Positions 18,932-26,589 of a stretch of 64,000 nt of DNA are shown piece after piece. Position 1 is the stretch's first letter, and the number at the start of each line of letters is the position of its first letter. Source of the stretch: Paenibacillus sp. FSL K6-1330 (GTDB lineage Bacteria; Bacillota; Bacilli; Paenibacillales; Paenibacillaceae); assembly GCF_037976825.1 (NCBI RefSeq), contig NZ_CP150269.1:1097501-1161500 (forward strand). Reading direction: 5' to 3'. The notes beneath the pieces are model-generated. The model was not told where the DNA came from, made no database searches, and saw only the letters and a list, made by a program, of their open reading frames with translations. Position numbers and translations under genes: made by a program.

Positions 18932-19903
18932 ATGAAGTTTAAAGGAATTCATCACGTATCTGCGTTAACGGCTGCGGCTTCGCGGAACTTCGAATTTTAT
19001 ACGAAGGTTCTTGGCATGCGGCTGGTCAAGAAAACGGTGAACCAGGACGATGTATCGGTATACCATCTGTTTTATGGCGATGAAAAAGGAAACCCTGGGA
19101 CGGAGCTGACCTTCTTCGAAATTCCGATGGCAGGCCGGACCCGCGAGGGAAACAACAGCATCTCGGCAACATCTCTCCGCGTACCTAGTGACCGCGCTTT
19201 GGAATATTGGGCCCAGCGGCTGGATGAACATGGGGTAGAACGCGAGGAGATCAAGGAACGTGCCGGCCGATTGACGCTTCTCTTCAGAGATTTCGAGGGC
19301 CAGCGCATCATTCTGGTCTCGGATGAACATAATGAGGGAGTTCCTGGGGGCATCCCTTGGGAAAAGGGACCGGTTCCTGCGGAATACGCTATCATCGGAT
19401 TAGGTCCGGTGCAGCTGACTGTACCTAATCCAGTGCAGACCGTGAAGGTATTGACGGAGCTGATGGGCTTCCGTTACAAAGGTCAGTATGCCTCGCCAGT
19501 AGACGGGCAGGCGGACATCCTTGTTTTTGAAACAGGAGAAGGCGGCACGGGAGCGGAAGTGCACGTTGAAGAAAGAACGGACCTTCCGCAGGAGCGGCTT
19601 GGTCGGGGCGGCGTTCATCACGTTGCATTCCGCGTAGAGGACGAGGAGGAGCTCCGAGCATGGATCAACCGGATTGGCGATGTAGGATTTTCGAATTCGG
19701 GGTTTGTTGATCGTTTCTATTTCCGTTCCTTGTATTTCAGAGAGCCTAACGGTATTTTGTTCGAGGTAGCTACTGATGGCCCGGGTTTTGACACGGATGA
19801 GCATATCGATCATCTCGGCGAATCCCTTGCGCTGCCACCGTTCCTTGAGAAGAAGCGGGAACAGATTGAAGCCAACCTAAAGCCTCTCCATACCATTCAA
19901 TAA
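18932..19903 (+). CDS. Ring-cleaving dioxygenase, VOC superfamily (MhqO-like)
   Basis: A 323-residue protein with two VOC (glyoxalase/bleomycin-resistance) modules, like MhqA/MhqO-type extradiol dioxygenases that remove hydroquinones and catechols. Likely metal ligands are His in GIHHVSALTAAA (N-terminus), Glu in GTELTFFEIP, His in GGVHHVAFRVEDE (about 230) and Glu in REPNGILFEVATDGPGF (about 283). ATG 18932 is preferred over ATG 18917 because GGAGG (18919) is spaced 8 bases from it. It is monocistronic with its own terminator. A role in quinone or electrophile stress follows from the family, not from experiment. Confidence 0.88.
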   Translation: MKFKGIHHVSALTAAASRNFEFYTKVLGMRLVKKTVNQDDVSVYHLFYGDEKGNPGTELTFFEIPMAGRTREGNNSISATSLRVPSDRALEYWAQRLDEHGVEREEIKERAGRLTLLFRDFEGQRIILVSDEHNEGVPGGIPWEKGPVPAEYAIIGLGPVQLTVPNPVQTVKVLTELMGFRYKGQYASPVDGQADILVFETGEGGTGAEVHVEERTDLPQERLGRGGVHHVAFRVEDEEELRAWINRIGDVGFSNSGFVDRFYFRSLYFREPNGILFEVATDGPGFDTDEHIDHLGESLALPPFLEKKREQIEANLKPLHTIQ

Positions 19904-19925
19904 TGAGGGCGCATATATGCGCAGC

Positions 19926-19977
19926 AAAAAGCACCGGGCAAGCCTCCCTTTTGAGGCATTTGCCTGGTGCTTTTTTA
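19926..19977 (+). terminator. Terminator after the dioxygenase gene
   Basis: The stem AAAAGCACCGGGCAA / TTGCCTGGTGCTTTTTT has an inner GCCTC/GAGGC helix. It ends in six T. Confidence 0.92.
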
Positions 19978-20011
19978 GATAGCAGGAAGAAAGTATGTCG
20001 TTAGTCGTTTT

Positions 20012-20128
20012 ACTTATAGATATCAGAAAGTATAAACTTTAAGCTTGTGACCTCCTGATATCGCAAGAAAAACTTCATCTAACTGCGGTCTGGCATCTGT
20101 GAAGGTACGTCGATAGGCGTTTTTCTTA
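20012..20128 (+). repeat. Diverged half-copy of intergenic repeat R1
   Basis: This stretch resembles only the right half of R1. It has a hairpin with arms GATATCAG (20019) and CTGATATC (20054), then GATATCGCAAGAAAAAC, TGCGGTCTGGCATC and a right end GTCGATAGGCGTTTTTCTT. R1 copies show a hairpin, TATCGCAAGAAAACC, TCGCGGTCGCTC and TCGATTGGTTTTCTT in the same order. The left TTCAAAAAG terminus is missing. Confidence 0.45.
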
Positions 20129-20132
20129 TGAT

Positions 20133-21086
20133 CTATTCATATAGCCGTGAAATGGCTTTTGCGGCTGTGCTGACATGCTCACGCAGCTCCTGCGGGGCCA
20201 TCACCTCGATTTCCGCTCCGCAGCTTAGAAGAAATGCTGAGGCCGATTCTAAGGTGTTGAATTCCAAATCGGCTGCTATCCATCCGTCGTGCTGGCTTTC
20301 CATGTCGCATCGGATTATTTTTACGTATCGCTCGCGCTCAAAGCGCTTGATCAGAGAGACGGTCATTCGAACCTGTGCCGGATACTGCGGAAGATTCTGC
20401 ATGAACCGTGCCAGCGACTCCTCCCAATACTCGGATAGATTAAAATCAGCCGGGCGCTCGAAGGTATCCTCGGACATGACGGCATCCACGATTCTCGATA
20501 CACGGTAGGTTCGCATATCGCCTTCGGATTCCGCGACCACATACCAGGTGCTGCGTTTGGCAACTAGGCCGAGCGGATGAATGATTCTTTCGACCCGCTC
20601 CTCTCCCTTCATATATTGAATACGGGTGATACGATCCAGCCATAGTGCCTCCTGAAGCACTGTAAGATACGGATGCGATTCACGGTAGGAGTGCCAGCCT
20701 GCGCCATCAATATGGATTTTCTCCCGAATGATTTCGGCGTCCTGCCGAATGGAGCGGGGGGAAGAGGCCAATAATTTCTGATAAGCCGCATCAAACTGTT
20801 TGCGGATTCCCAAATCTCCGATGAGCGGACTATGACTGGAGACCAGCAGGGAGATAAGCTCGTCAGGCGTCATTCCGGTCAGATTCGTTCGATAGCTCTC
20901 CTCCAGCACCCAACCGCCGAAGGAGCCTCTTTCCGCATAGACGGGAATACCGGCCGAGCTTAGACTTTCCATATCTCGTATGATTGTTCGTTCCGATACC
21001 TCGAGCTGCTCCGCTAAATAACGGGTGTTCTTCTTACCTCCGTTCTGGAGCATCAGCATAATGGACAATAGACGATCCGCCCTCAA
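20133..21086 (-). CDS. YafY-type WYL-domain transcriptional regulator
   Basis: A 317-residue DeoR/YafY-like regulator. The N-terminal helix-turn-helix spans about 1-60 (NTRYLAEQLEVSERTIIRDM) with a wing at ERGSFGGWVL. The C-terminal half carries the WYL domain, here RITRIQYMKGEE, HPLGLVAKRSTWYVVAESE and TYRVSRI. WYL domains bind small ligands or nucleic acid. It is divergent from the SDR gene at 21217, with a 130-base shared upstream region, so that gene is the likely target. The ligand is unknown. Confidence 0.9.
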   Translation of the reverse strand: MRADRLLSIMLMLQNGGKKNTRYLAEQLEVSERTIIRDMESLSSAGIPVYAERGSFGGWVLEESYRTNLTGMTPDELISLLVSSHSPLIGDLGIRKQFDAAYQKLLASSPRSIRQDAEIIREKIHIDGAGWHSYRESHPYLTVLQEALWLDRITRIQYMKGEERVERIIHPLGLVAKRSTWYVVAESEGDMRTYRVSRIVDAVMSEDTFERPADFNLSEYWEESLARFMQNLPQYPAQVRMTVSLIKRFERERYVKIIRCDMESQHDGWIAADLEFNTLESASAFLLSCGAEIEVMAPQELREHVSTAAKAISRLYE

Positions 21087-21216
21087 GTCATGTCACCTCT
21101 TTAATATCTATAGAAGATAATAGTATTGTAGCACGGATATAAGACAAGGGATGTCATATATGACTGATACGATAAGGATGTTGAGAAAATTCAGTATACA
21201 GGTAGGAGGTTACGCT

Positions 21217-22110
21217 ATGAATAAGAATGAGCACAAGCCATTACAAGGTAAAGTAGCCGTCGTTGCTGGAGCGACCCGAGGGGCTGGCCGCGCCATTGCG
21301 GTGATGCTGGGTGCCTCTGGGGCAACGGTGTATTGCACAGGACGGAGCGTACGGGGGCAGGTATCGGATATCAAGCGTACCGAGACTATTGATGACACGG
21401 CGGATATGGTCACGGCGCGAGGCGGGATCGGCATAGCCGTGCAATGTGACCATACCGTGGAAGAGCAAGTAAAATCATTGTTTGAACGGATTCGCGAGGA
21501 CCAGCAAGGACGACTGGACATCCTCGTCAATGATATATGGGGGGGCGAGAACCTCACGCACTGGAACATCCCGTTCTGGGAGCAGTTTCTATCCGATGGA
21601 TTGCTAATGCAGGAGCGAGCTGTCACCACACACATGATCACAAGTTATTACGGTGTTCCGCTGATGGTGGAGAACGGTAGGGGACTGGTTATTGAAGTTA
21701 CGGATGGATCTACGTATCGGTATCGCGGGAACTTGTATTACAGCCTGGCAAAAATTTCGGCGATTCACCTTGCTGCAGCCATGGCGGAAGAGTTACGTCC
21801 ATATCAGGTAACCGCGCTGTCCGTTACACCAGGATTTCTGCGTTCCGAACAAATGCTGGATCACTTTGGTGTTACGGAAGAGAATTGGCAGGATGCCACA
21901 GCGCAAGAGCCGCATTTCATCGAGTCGGAGACCCCCTATTTCCTGGCGCAGGGCATTGCGGCGCTTGCAGCCGACCCCAGTGTTGCCGACAAGAGCGGCA
22001 AGGCGCTAACCAGCTGGGATTTATCGGATGAATACGGGTTTAGCGACATCGACGGACGCAGGCCGCATTGGGGCAATTATGCGAAGAAGCAAGGACTTCC
22101 TCTTACTTAA
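21217..22110 (+). CDS. Short-chain dehydrogenase/reductase
   Basis: A 297-residue SDR oxidoreductase. The cofactor glycine motif is GATRGAGRAI (about residue 18) and the NxxG-like segment is LVNDIWGG. The catalytic YxxxK is YSLAK in NLYYSLAKISAIHLA (about 183-187). Start ATG 21217 is preferred over the upstream ATG 21151 because GGTAGGAGGT lies 6-9 bases before it and the conserved fold starts soon after. It is monocistronic with a strong terminator. The substrate is unknown; control by the divergent WYL regulator is inferred from layout. Confidence 0.9.
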   Translation: MNKNEHKPLQGKVAVVAGATRGAGRAIAVMLGASGATVYCTGRSVRGQVSDIKRTETIDDTADMVTARGGIGIAVQCDHTVEEQVKSLFERIREDQQGRLDILVNDIWGGENLTHWNIPFWEQFLSDGLLMQERAVTTHMITSYYGVPLMVENGRGLVIEVTDGSTYRYRGNLYYSLAKISAIHLAAAMAEELRPYQVTALSVTPGFLRSEQMLDHFGVTEENWQDATAQEPHFIESETPYFLAQGIAALAADPSVADKSGKALTSWDLSDEYGFSDIDGRRPHWGNYAKKQGLPLT

Positions 22111-22133
22111 AAAAGAAAGGGGAGCATGTAAAA

Positions 22134-22179
22134 ACAGGGTGACCTACCGCCATGATGGCGAATAGGTCACCCTGTTTTG
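22134..22179 (+). terminator. Terminator after the SDR gene
   Basis: A long perfect stem, ACAGGGTGACCTA / TAGGTCACCCTGT, with an inner CGCCAT/ATGGCG helix, is followed by TTTGTTGT. Confidence 0.9.
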
Positions 22180-22297
22180 TTGTGGATTTTTATTCGTTCA
22201 TTCGCGAATACCGCTGCGTAATCTGGATCGTGCAGTTGCCGGTGAGTCACACCATGAAATCCAAAAATCCACTTCAATTAAGTTAGTTTCAATCAAG

Positions 22298-22555
22298 TTA
22301 GGAACGGCCGCGTCTCATCGAACCCATGATCAGGCTGACGATAAAGACAAGCACGACGGCACCGATCAGAGCAGGCAGGATGTAGAATCCTCCCATTTCT
22401 GGTCCCCAAGACCCGAGTAGAAGTCCACCCAGCCAAGCACCGACAAAACCGGCAATGATGTTACCGATGATACCGCCGGGGATGTCTCTGCCCATAATCA
22501 AGCCTGCAATCCAACCAATGATACCACCAACGATTAATGACCAAAGAAAACTCAT
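22298..22555 (-). CDS. GlsB/YeaQ/YmgE-family stress-response membrane protein
   Basis: An 85-residue protein with three hydrophobic glycine-rich helices: about 4-22 (LIVGGIIGWIAGLIMG), 30-48 (IIGNIIAGFVGAWLGGLLLG) and 57-75. It has a short basic tail, MRRGRS. The GWIAGLIMGRDIPGGIIGNI motif is characteristic of the transglycosylase-associated family, often induced by general stress. Start ATG 22555 is preceded on the minus strand by AGGTGAT. It is a single gene; no biochemical role is known for most members. Confidence 0.92.
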   Translation of the reverse strand: MSFLWSLIVGGIIGWIAGLIMGRDIPGGIIGNIIAGFVGAWLGGLLLGSWGPEMGGFYILPALIGAVVLVFIVSLIMGSMRRGRS

Positions 22556-22742
22556 TGTTTATCACCTCGTATAAGTTATAGTTGTTTGTGCCTTACTATT
22601 AACCAAAGACGTGATTTTTAAACCGGATGATAACAAAATCACTTTTTTCCAGCAGACGAAATACCGTGTCATGCTTTGATAAACGCCGGGTATTTGATTA
22701 TGCTTGAAATAGGGTTAGTCTGAACATAATAAAGGAGCTGGC

Positions 22743-23486
22743 ATGGGACTTATGGTTGAACAATGGACAGAAGAATATACGATTCAATCGGTTGATGCAG
22801 ATTTTAAAGGGGATTGCCGTTGGTCTTCGCTGCTCAGTATTTTGCAAAGAGCGGCTGACCGGCATATTGAGGCGCTCGGGATCAGTCGCGAGGAGATGAT
22901 CGAGCGGGGCATGGGCTGGATGCTGATTACGCTGGAGCTTGATATGCGGCGCATGCCAAGGGATATGGAAACCGTATATGTGGACACCTGGAGCCGCGGG
23001 GCCAAAGGGGCGCTGTGGCATCGGGATTATCGGATAAAGAACGGCGATGGAGAATTGCTGGGCGAGGGCCGCTCGGTATGGGCGCTGGTGGATATTCATA
23101 AACGGAAAATTTTGCGTCCGTCCATGTTTCCATACGAGGTGCCGATCGGTCAGGAAACGGTTGGGGAACTGCCAAGCAAAGCCGTTTTACCGGAAGGGGT
23201 ACAGCTGGATGAGGCGTATACGTACACGGTTCGGTACAGCGGAATCGATACGAATGGTCATTTGAATAATGCCCGTTATGCAGACCTGTGCTTTGACGTG
23301 TTAGATGAGCAGGAGCTTCGGGAAGGGCAAGTGACCGGCTTCAAGATTACATATCATCACGAGGCCAGACTGAAGGATACGATGCTGATCAAGCGTTCGG
23401 TCGAAGAGAACAATCGGGTGTATGTGCAGGGCGCATCGCCGGACGGAATCAACTTTTTTGAAGCGGCTATCGTTAGGGAGTCATAA
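22743..23486 (+). CDS. Acyl-ACP thioesterase
   Basis: A 247-residue fatty acyl-ACP thioesterase of the FatA/FatB-like family, with two hotdog domains. The second domain shows the catalytic segment DTNGHLNNARYADLCFDVL (about 173-191) with the expected Asn and His. The first has DCRWSSLLSILQRAADRHIEALG, typical of bacterial members. It releases free fatty acids from acyl-ACP. AAAGGAG precedes ATG 22743, and a second ATG at 22752 is possible. It lies 62 bases upstream of the two-component genes in the same direction without an obvious terminator, so co-transcription is possible. Confidence 0.88.
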   Translation: MGLMVEQWTEEYTIQSVDADFKGDCRWSSLLSILQRAADRHIEALGISREEMIERGMGWMLITLELDMRRMPRDMETVYVDTWSRGAKGALWHRDYRIKNGDGELLGEGRSVWALVDIHKRKILRPSMFPYEVPIGQETVGELPSKAVLPEGVQLDEAYTYTVRYSGIDTNGHLNNARYADLCFDVLDEQELREGQVTGFKITYHHEARLKDTMLIKRSVEENNRVYVQGASPDGINFFEAAIVRES

Positions 23487-23548
23487 CCATCAGGCGAATT
23501 CTTTCGGAAGGGGAAAGAGCGGCCTGACGCTTCATGGAGGGTGAACGG

Positions 23549-24241
23549 ATGTACAAAATCATGATTGTTGAGGATGACCCGAAGCTGGCGGGGATGCTGC
23601 AATCGCATATCGAACGGTACGGAAATGATGGGAAAATCATCGAGGATTTCGATCATGTGCTGGAGCAATTCCACGAGATAAAGCCGCATATCGTTCTGCT
23701 CGATGTGAATCTGCCAAGCTTTGATGGATATTATTGGTGTCGTCAGATCAGGTCGGTATCCACCTGTCCGATTATTTTCATATCCGCTCGGAACGGGACG
23801 CCCGATCAGTTAAGGGCACTGGAGAACGGAGCGGATGATTATATCACCAAGCCGTTTGCTTACGATATCGTCATCGCCAAAATCCACAGCCAGCTGCGTC
23901 GCGTATATGGCGATTATGCAGCAGCATCCGCCGAGCGTACGGTTGAGAAGGACGGGCTGGTCCTGTATCCCGAACGGATGGAGCTGATTCTCGAGGATCG
24001 GACATCCTTACTCACGAAAAAAGAAACAATCCTCCTGGAGACGCTGCTGAGCCGGAGCCCCCGGTTGGTCACACGCGAGACGATTCTGGAGAAGCTGTGG
24101 GATGATACTTTCGTTGACGATAATACGCTGAGCGTGAATATTAACCGGGTACGAAAACGGCTTGCGGAGTTAGGGATTGAGAATGCGCTGGAAACGATCC
24201 GTGGCTCCGGGTATCGGCTGCACACGGTTTGGAAGAGGTAA
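23549..24241 (+). CDS. Response regulator, BceR/GraR-like (OmpR family)
   Basis: A 230-residue OmpR-family regulator. The receiver domain has the acidic pair in VEDDP, the phospho-acceptor Asp in VLLDVNLPSFDGYYWC (about residue 52) and Lys in YITKPFA. The DNA-binding winged helix (about 135-228) ends ETIRGSGYRLHTVW. Start ATG 23549 fits GGAGGG at 23537; the ATG at 23534 overlaps that ribosome site. It is followed by an intramembrane-sensing kinase and, after a gap, a BceAB-type transporter. This is the layout of antimicrobial-peptide resistance modules. Its likely target is the palindrome at 25711. Confidence 0.92.
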   Translation: MYKIMIVEDDPKLAGMLQSHIERYGNDGKIIEDFDHVLEQFHEIKPHIVLLDVNLPSFDGYYWCRQIRSVSTCPIIFISARNGTPDQLRALENGADDYITKPFAYDIVIAKIHSQLRRVYGDYAAASAERTVEKDGLVLYPERMELILEDRTSLLTKKETILLETLLSRSPRLVTRETILEKLWDDTFVDDNTLSVNINRVRKRLAELGIENALETIRGSGYRLHTVWKR

Positions 24242-24250
24242 GGGAAAGCT

Positions 24251-25237
24251 ATGAAAAAGCTGTTTTGGCGTGAGCAACTGCCCCTGATTCTATTTACGGT
24301 CGCCGAGTTGTTCGTCGTGCTGCTCGTATTCTGGTATGACGGTTATGATCATCCGGTGACAGCGGCTTATGCCGTTTTCCTCGGTCTAACCATTCTGGGC
24401 GGATACTTGGCATTCCGGTACTTCACGCACCGGGATTTCTACGAGCGGCTGTCACAGCCCATCAGGTCGCTGGAGGAATCGATCAAGCATAATGAATCGG
24501 CCCCGCTGCCTACGGCCCTTAGCGAGCTGATGGAAGAGCAATACCGTCAATACCGAACGGTCATGGAAGAATGGGAGCGCCGGCGGAAAGAGCATATGAT
24601 CTTCATGAATCAATGGGTGCATCAGATGAAAACGCCGCTGTCCGTCATTGAGATGATCATGCAAGAGGATGATAACGACTCCTTCAAGAGTATATCCGAA
24701 GAGTCCGACCGGATTCGGCGCGGGCTGGAGATGGTGCTCTACATGTCCAGGCTCGAAACCTTTGAGCAGGATTTCAGTGTGGAGCCCGTGAAGCTGCATC
24801 AGGCGGCAGTCGATGCAGTTCACGAGAATAAGCGTTATTTTATTCACAGTCATGTGTATCCGGAAGTCCGGATCGATTCGATTCTCACCGTCCAGACGGA
24901 TGCCAAGTGGCTTCGGTTCATCCTGCTGCAGCTGCTATCCAACGCCATCAAATATTCCGCCGGTACCGGACTTAAGGTGACGATCCAAGCCCACCGGAGC
25001 GAGGATCACCGCCATGTCGTGCTGGAGATCACGGACCGGGGGATGGGTATACCCAAATCCGATATGAAGCGGGTGTTTGACCCGTTTTATACCGGGGAAA
25101 ACGGACGCAAACTGAAGGAATCCACCGGCATGGGCTTGTATCTCGTTAAGGAGGTCGTTCATAAAATGAACCACCAAATCGAGCTGGAATCCGAGCCGGG
25201 GAGAGGAACGACCGTGAGGTTGATATTCTCGGGGTGA
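24251..25237 (+). CDS. Intramembrane-sensing histidine kinase, BceS-like
   Basis: A 328-residue kinase with two N-terminal membrane helices (about 12-30 and 36-56) and almost no extracellular loop, the hallmark of BceS-type kinases. Those kinases do not see the peptide themselves but respond to the transporter. The phospho-acceptor His is in FMNQWVHQMKTPLSVIEMI (about residue 124). ATPase motifs follow: LLSNAIKYS (N-box), ITDRGMGIP and GMGLYLVKEV. It starts 9 bases after the regulator gene, and a terminator-like hairpin follows at 25425. Confidence 0.93.
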   Translation: MKKLFWREQLPLILFTVAELFVVLLVFWYDGYDHPVTAAYAVFLGLTILGGYLAFRYFTHRDFYERLSQPIRSLEESIKHNESAPLPTALSELMEEQYRQYRTVMEEWERRRKEHMIFMNQWVHQMKTPLSVIEMIMQEDDNDSFKSISEESDRIRRGLEMVLYMSRLETFEQDFSVEPVKLHQAAVDAVHENKRYFIHSHVYPEVRIDSILTVQTDAKWLRFILLQLLSNAIKYSAGTGLKVTIQAHRSEDHRHVVLEITDRGMGIPKSDMKRVFDPFYTGENGRKLKESTGMGLYLVKEVVHKMNHQIELESEPGRGTTVRLIFSG

Positions 25238-25424
25238 GACTCGGGACAAGTAGTCCTGTTAGCGTCTGACTGGCGAGGCTTATGACGTTAAGTAAGGTTG
25301 TTGGCTGTTTAAAATTAAAATAACAGTATGGATTTAGGCGCCGAGTAGGGTCAATCAGACAATATTTAAGTCATTCTTAGATTATGGAGCGGTACAGTAA
25401 TCCACATAAATACTTTATGATAGC

Positions 25425-25495
25425 ACCTTATCTCGGATAAACGATGGTTATTGAAATCATCATGAAACCCTGAGATAAGGTTCTTTCTTTTGTTT
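25425..25495 (+). terminator. Terminator-like hairpin after the BceRS-like genes
   Basis: Ten-base arms ACCTTATCTC (25425) and GAGATAAGGT (25472) with a 37-base loop are followed by TCTTTCTTTTG. This separates the two-component genes from the transporter genes, which have their own promoter. Confidence 0.65.
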
Positions 25496-25522
25496 TAAAT
25501 AATGAGTAGGTATCGGCACGCA

Positions 25523-25639
25523 CCAGCGAAAGAGGACGAAACGATTCCGAAGAAGCGAAGCGGTCGGCTTTGCACCCGAATTTTCACCACAGTGAATTCG
25601 TTCAGAAAATTTGGGGGCAACAGCGATCGTAGGAACGTT
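25523..25639 (+). repeat. Intergenic repeat R2, copy a
   Basis: An imperfect palindrome of about 117 bp shares an ordered set of blocks with 41153-41268 and 44802-44912: CCAGCG...GGACGAA, AGAAGCGAAGCGGTC, CTTTG-CCC, an A/T-rich centre with ATTT/AAAT arms, and GGGGGCAACAGCGATCG. The right arm, read on the other strand (CGATCGCTGTTGCCCCC), mirrors the left arm (CGGTCGGCTTTGCACCC). It has no coding content and lies between the kinase and the BceR-like operator. Confidence 0.65.
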
Positions 25640-25710
25640 ACGTAATCGGAGCGGTCTTGAGAAGCGCATAAGTGACGTTTTTGGTGCTCTTTTACTTTTA
25701 GTAAACATGA

Positions 25711-25775
25711 ATCTTACACCGATGTAAGATTGGTGAAAGAGTGATCGATAGGAGAAGCTCCGGGGATGCTATACA
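25711..25775 (+). promoter_or_regulatory. BceR-like operator and promoter of the ABC transporter genes
   Basis: A perfect inverted repeat, ATCTTACA-CCGA-TGTAAGAT (25711-25730), is followed by a -10-like TATACA at 25770-25775. The -35 position (about 25747) is poor, as expected for an activator-dependent promoter. Bce-type regulators bind inverted repeats with a short spacer just upstream of such promoters. The distance to the transporter start (25819) leaves a leader of about 35 bases. Confidence 0.6.
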
Positions 25776-25818
25776 CTAACCTTACAAGATATGAGATAAA
25801 GAAGGTGAGGTTTACAAG

Positions 25819-26589
25819 ATGGAAATACTAAACGTGCGCAATCTGGGCAAAGTCTACAAGGCCGCGGTGTCCCACGAGGCGCTTTCCAATATCAATTTGA
25901 GCATCAACGAAGGGGAATTCGTTGGCATTATGGGACCATCCGGCAGCGGAAAAACAACGCTGCTCAACATGATCTCCACCATCGACCGTCCCACATCCGG
26001 GGAGATCCACATTGGCGGGGAAGATCCGTTCCGTTTATCCCAGGATAAACTCGCGATGTTTCGCCGCCGTGAGCTCGGGTTTGTCTTTCAGTCATTCAAC
26101 CTGCTGAATACGCTGACGGTGAAGGAGAACATCCTGCTGCCATTGGCACTGGATGGCGTGGATTTGGATGAGATGAACCGCAGGGTGGGCATATTGGCCG
26201 AGAAGCTAGGCATTACATCGATACTGAATAAGCGGACTTATGAAATATCGGGGGGACAGGCGCAGCGGACGGCCGTAGCACGGGCGATGATCCATGTACC
26301 GAAGCTGGTCCTGGCCGATGAACCGACGGGGAACCTGGACTCCAAATCGGCGCGCGACGTCATGGAGATGATGGACCGGAGAAACAGAGAAGACAAAGTG
26401 ACGATGCTGCTGGTCACCCATGATCCGGTTGCCGCAAGCTACTGCAATCGGGTGGTGTTTATCAAGGACGGTCAATTGTACAACGAAATCACGTACGGTG
26501 AGAGCCAGTCGGCCTTTTATCAAAAAATCATCAATGTGTTATCGCTGCTGGGAGGTTCGGGACATGAATTTTCGCCAGTTCGCCATTAA
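25819..26589 (+). CDS. ABC transporter ATP-binding protein, BceA-like
   Basis: A 256-residue ABC ATPase of the MacB/LolD branch. Walker A is GPSGSGKTT (about 38-46), the Q-loop is FVFQSFNLLNTLTV, the signature EISGGQAQR, Walker B LVLADEPTGNLDS and the H-loop LLVTHD. BceA-type ATPases energise a resistance transporter that frees lipid II-cycle intermediates from peptide antibiotics and signals to the kinase. It overlaps the permease gene by 26 bases. GAAGGTGAGG precedes ATG 25819. Confidence 0.93.
   Translation: MEILNVRNLGKVYKAAVSHEALSNINLSINEGEFVGIMGPSGSGKTTLLNMISTIDRPTSGEIHIGGEDPFRLSQDKLAMFRRRELGFVFQSFNLLNTLTVKENILLPLALDGVDLDEMNRRVGILAEKLGITSILNKRTYEISGGQAQRTAVARAMIHVPKLVLADEPTGNLDSKSARDVMEMMDRRNREDKVTMLLVTHDPVAASYCNRVVFIKDGQLYNEITYGESQSAFYQKIINVLSLLGGSGHEFSPVRH

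Noticed and set aside
26420..26563. N-terminal extension of the BceB-like permease
   Set aside because: It overlaps the ATPase gene in another frame and reads as non-homologous sequence. ATG 26564 has GGGAGG and matches the family N-terminus.
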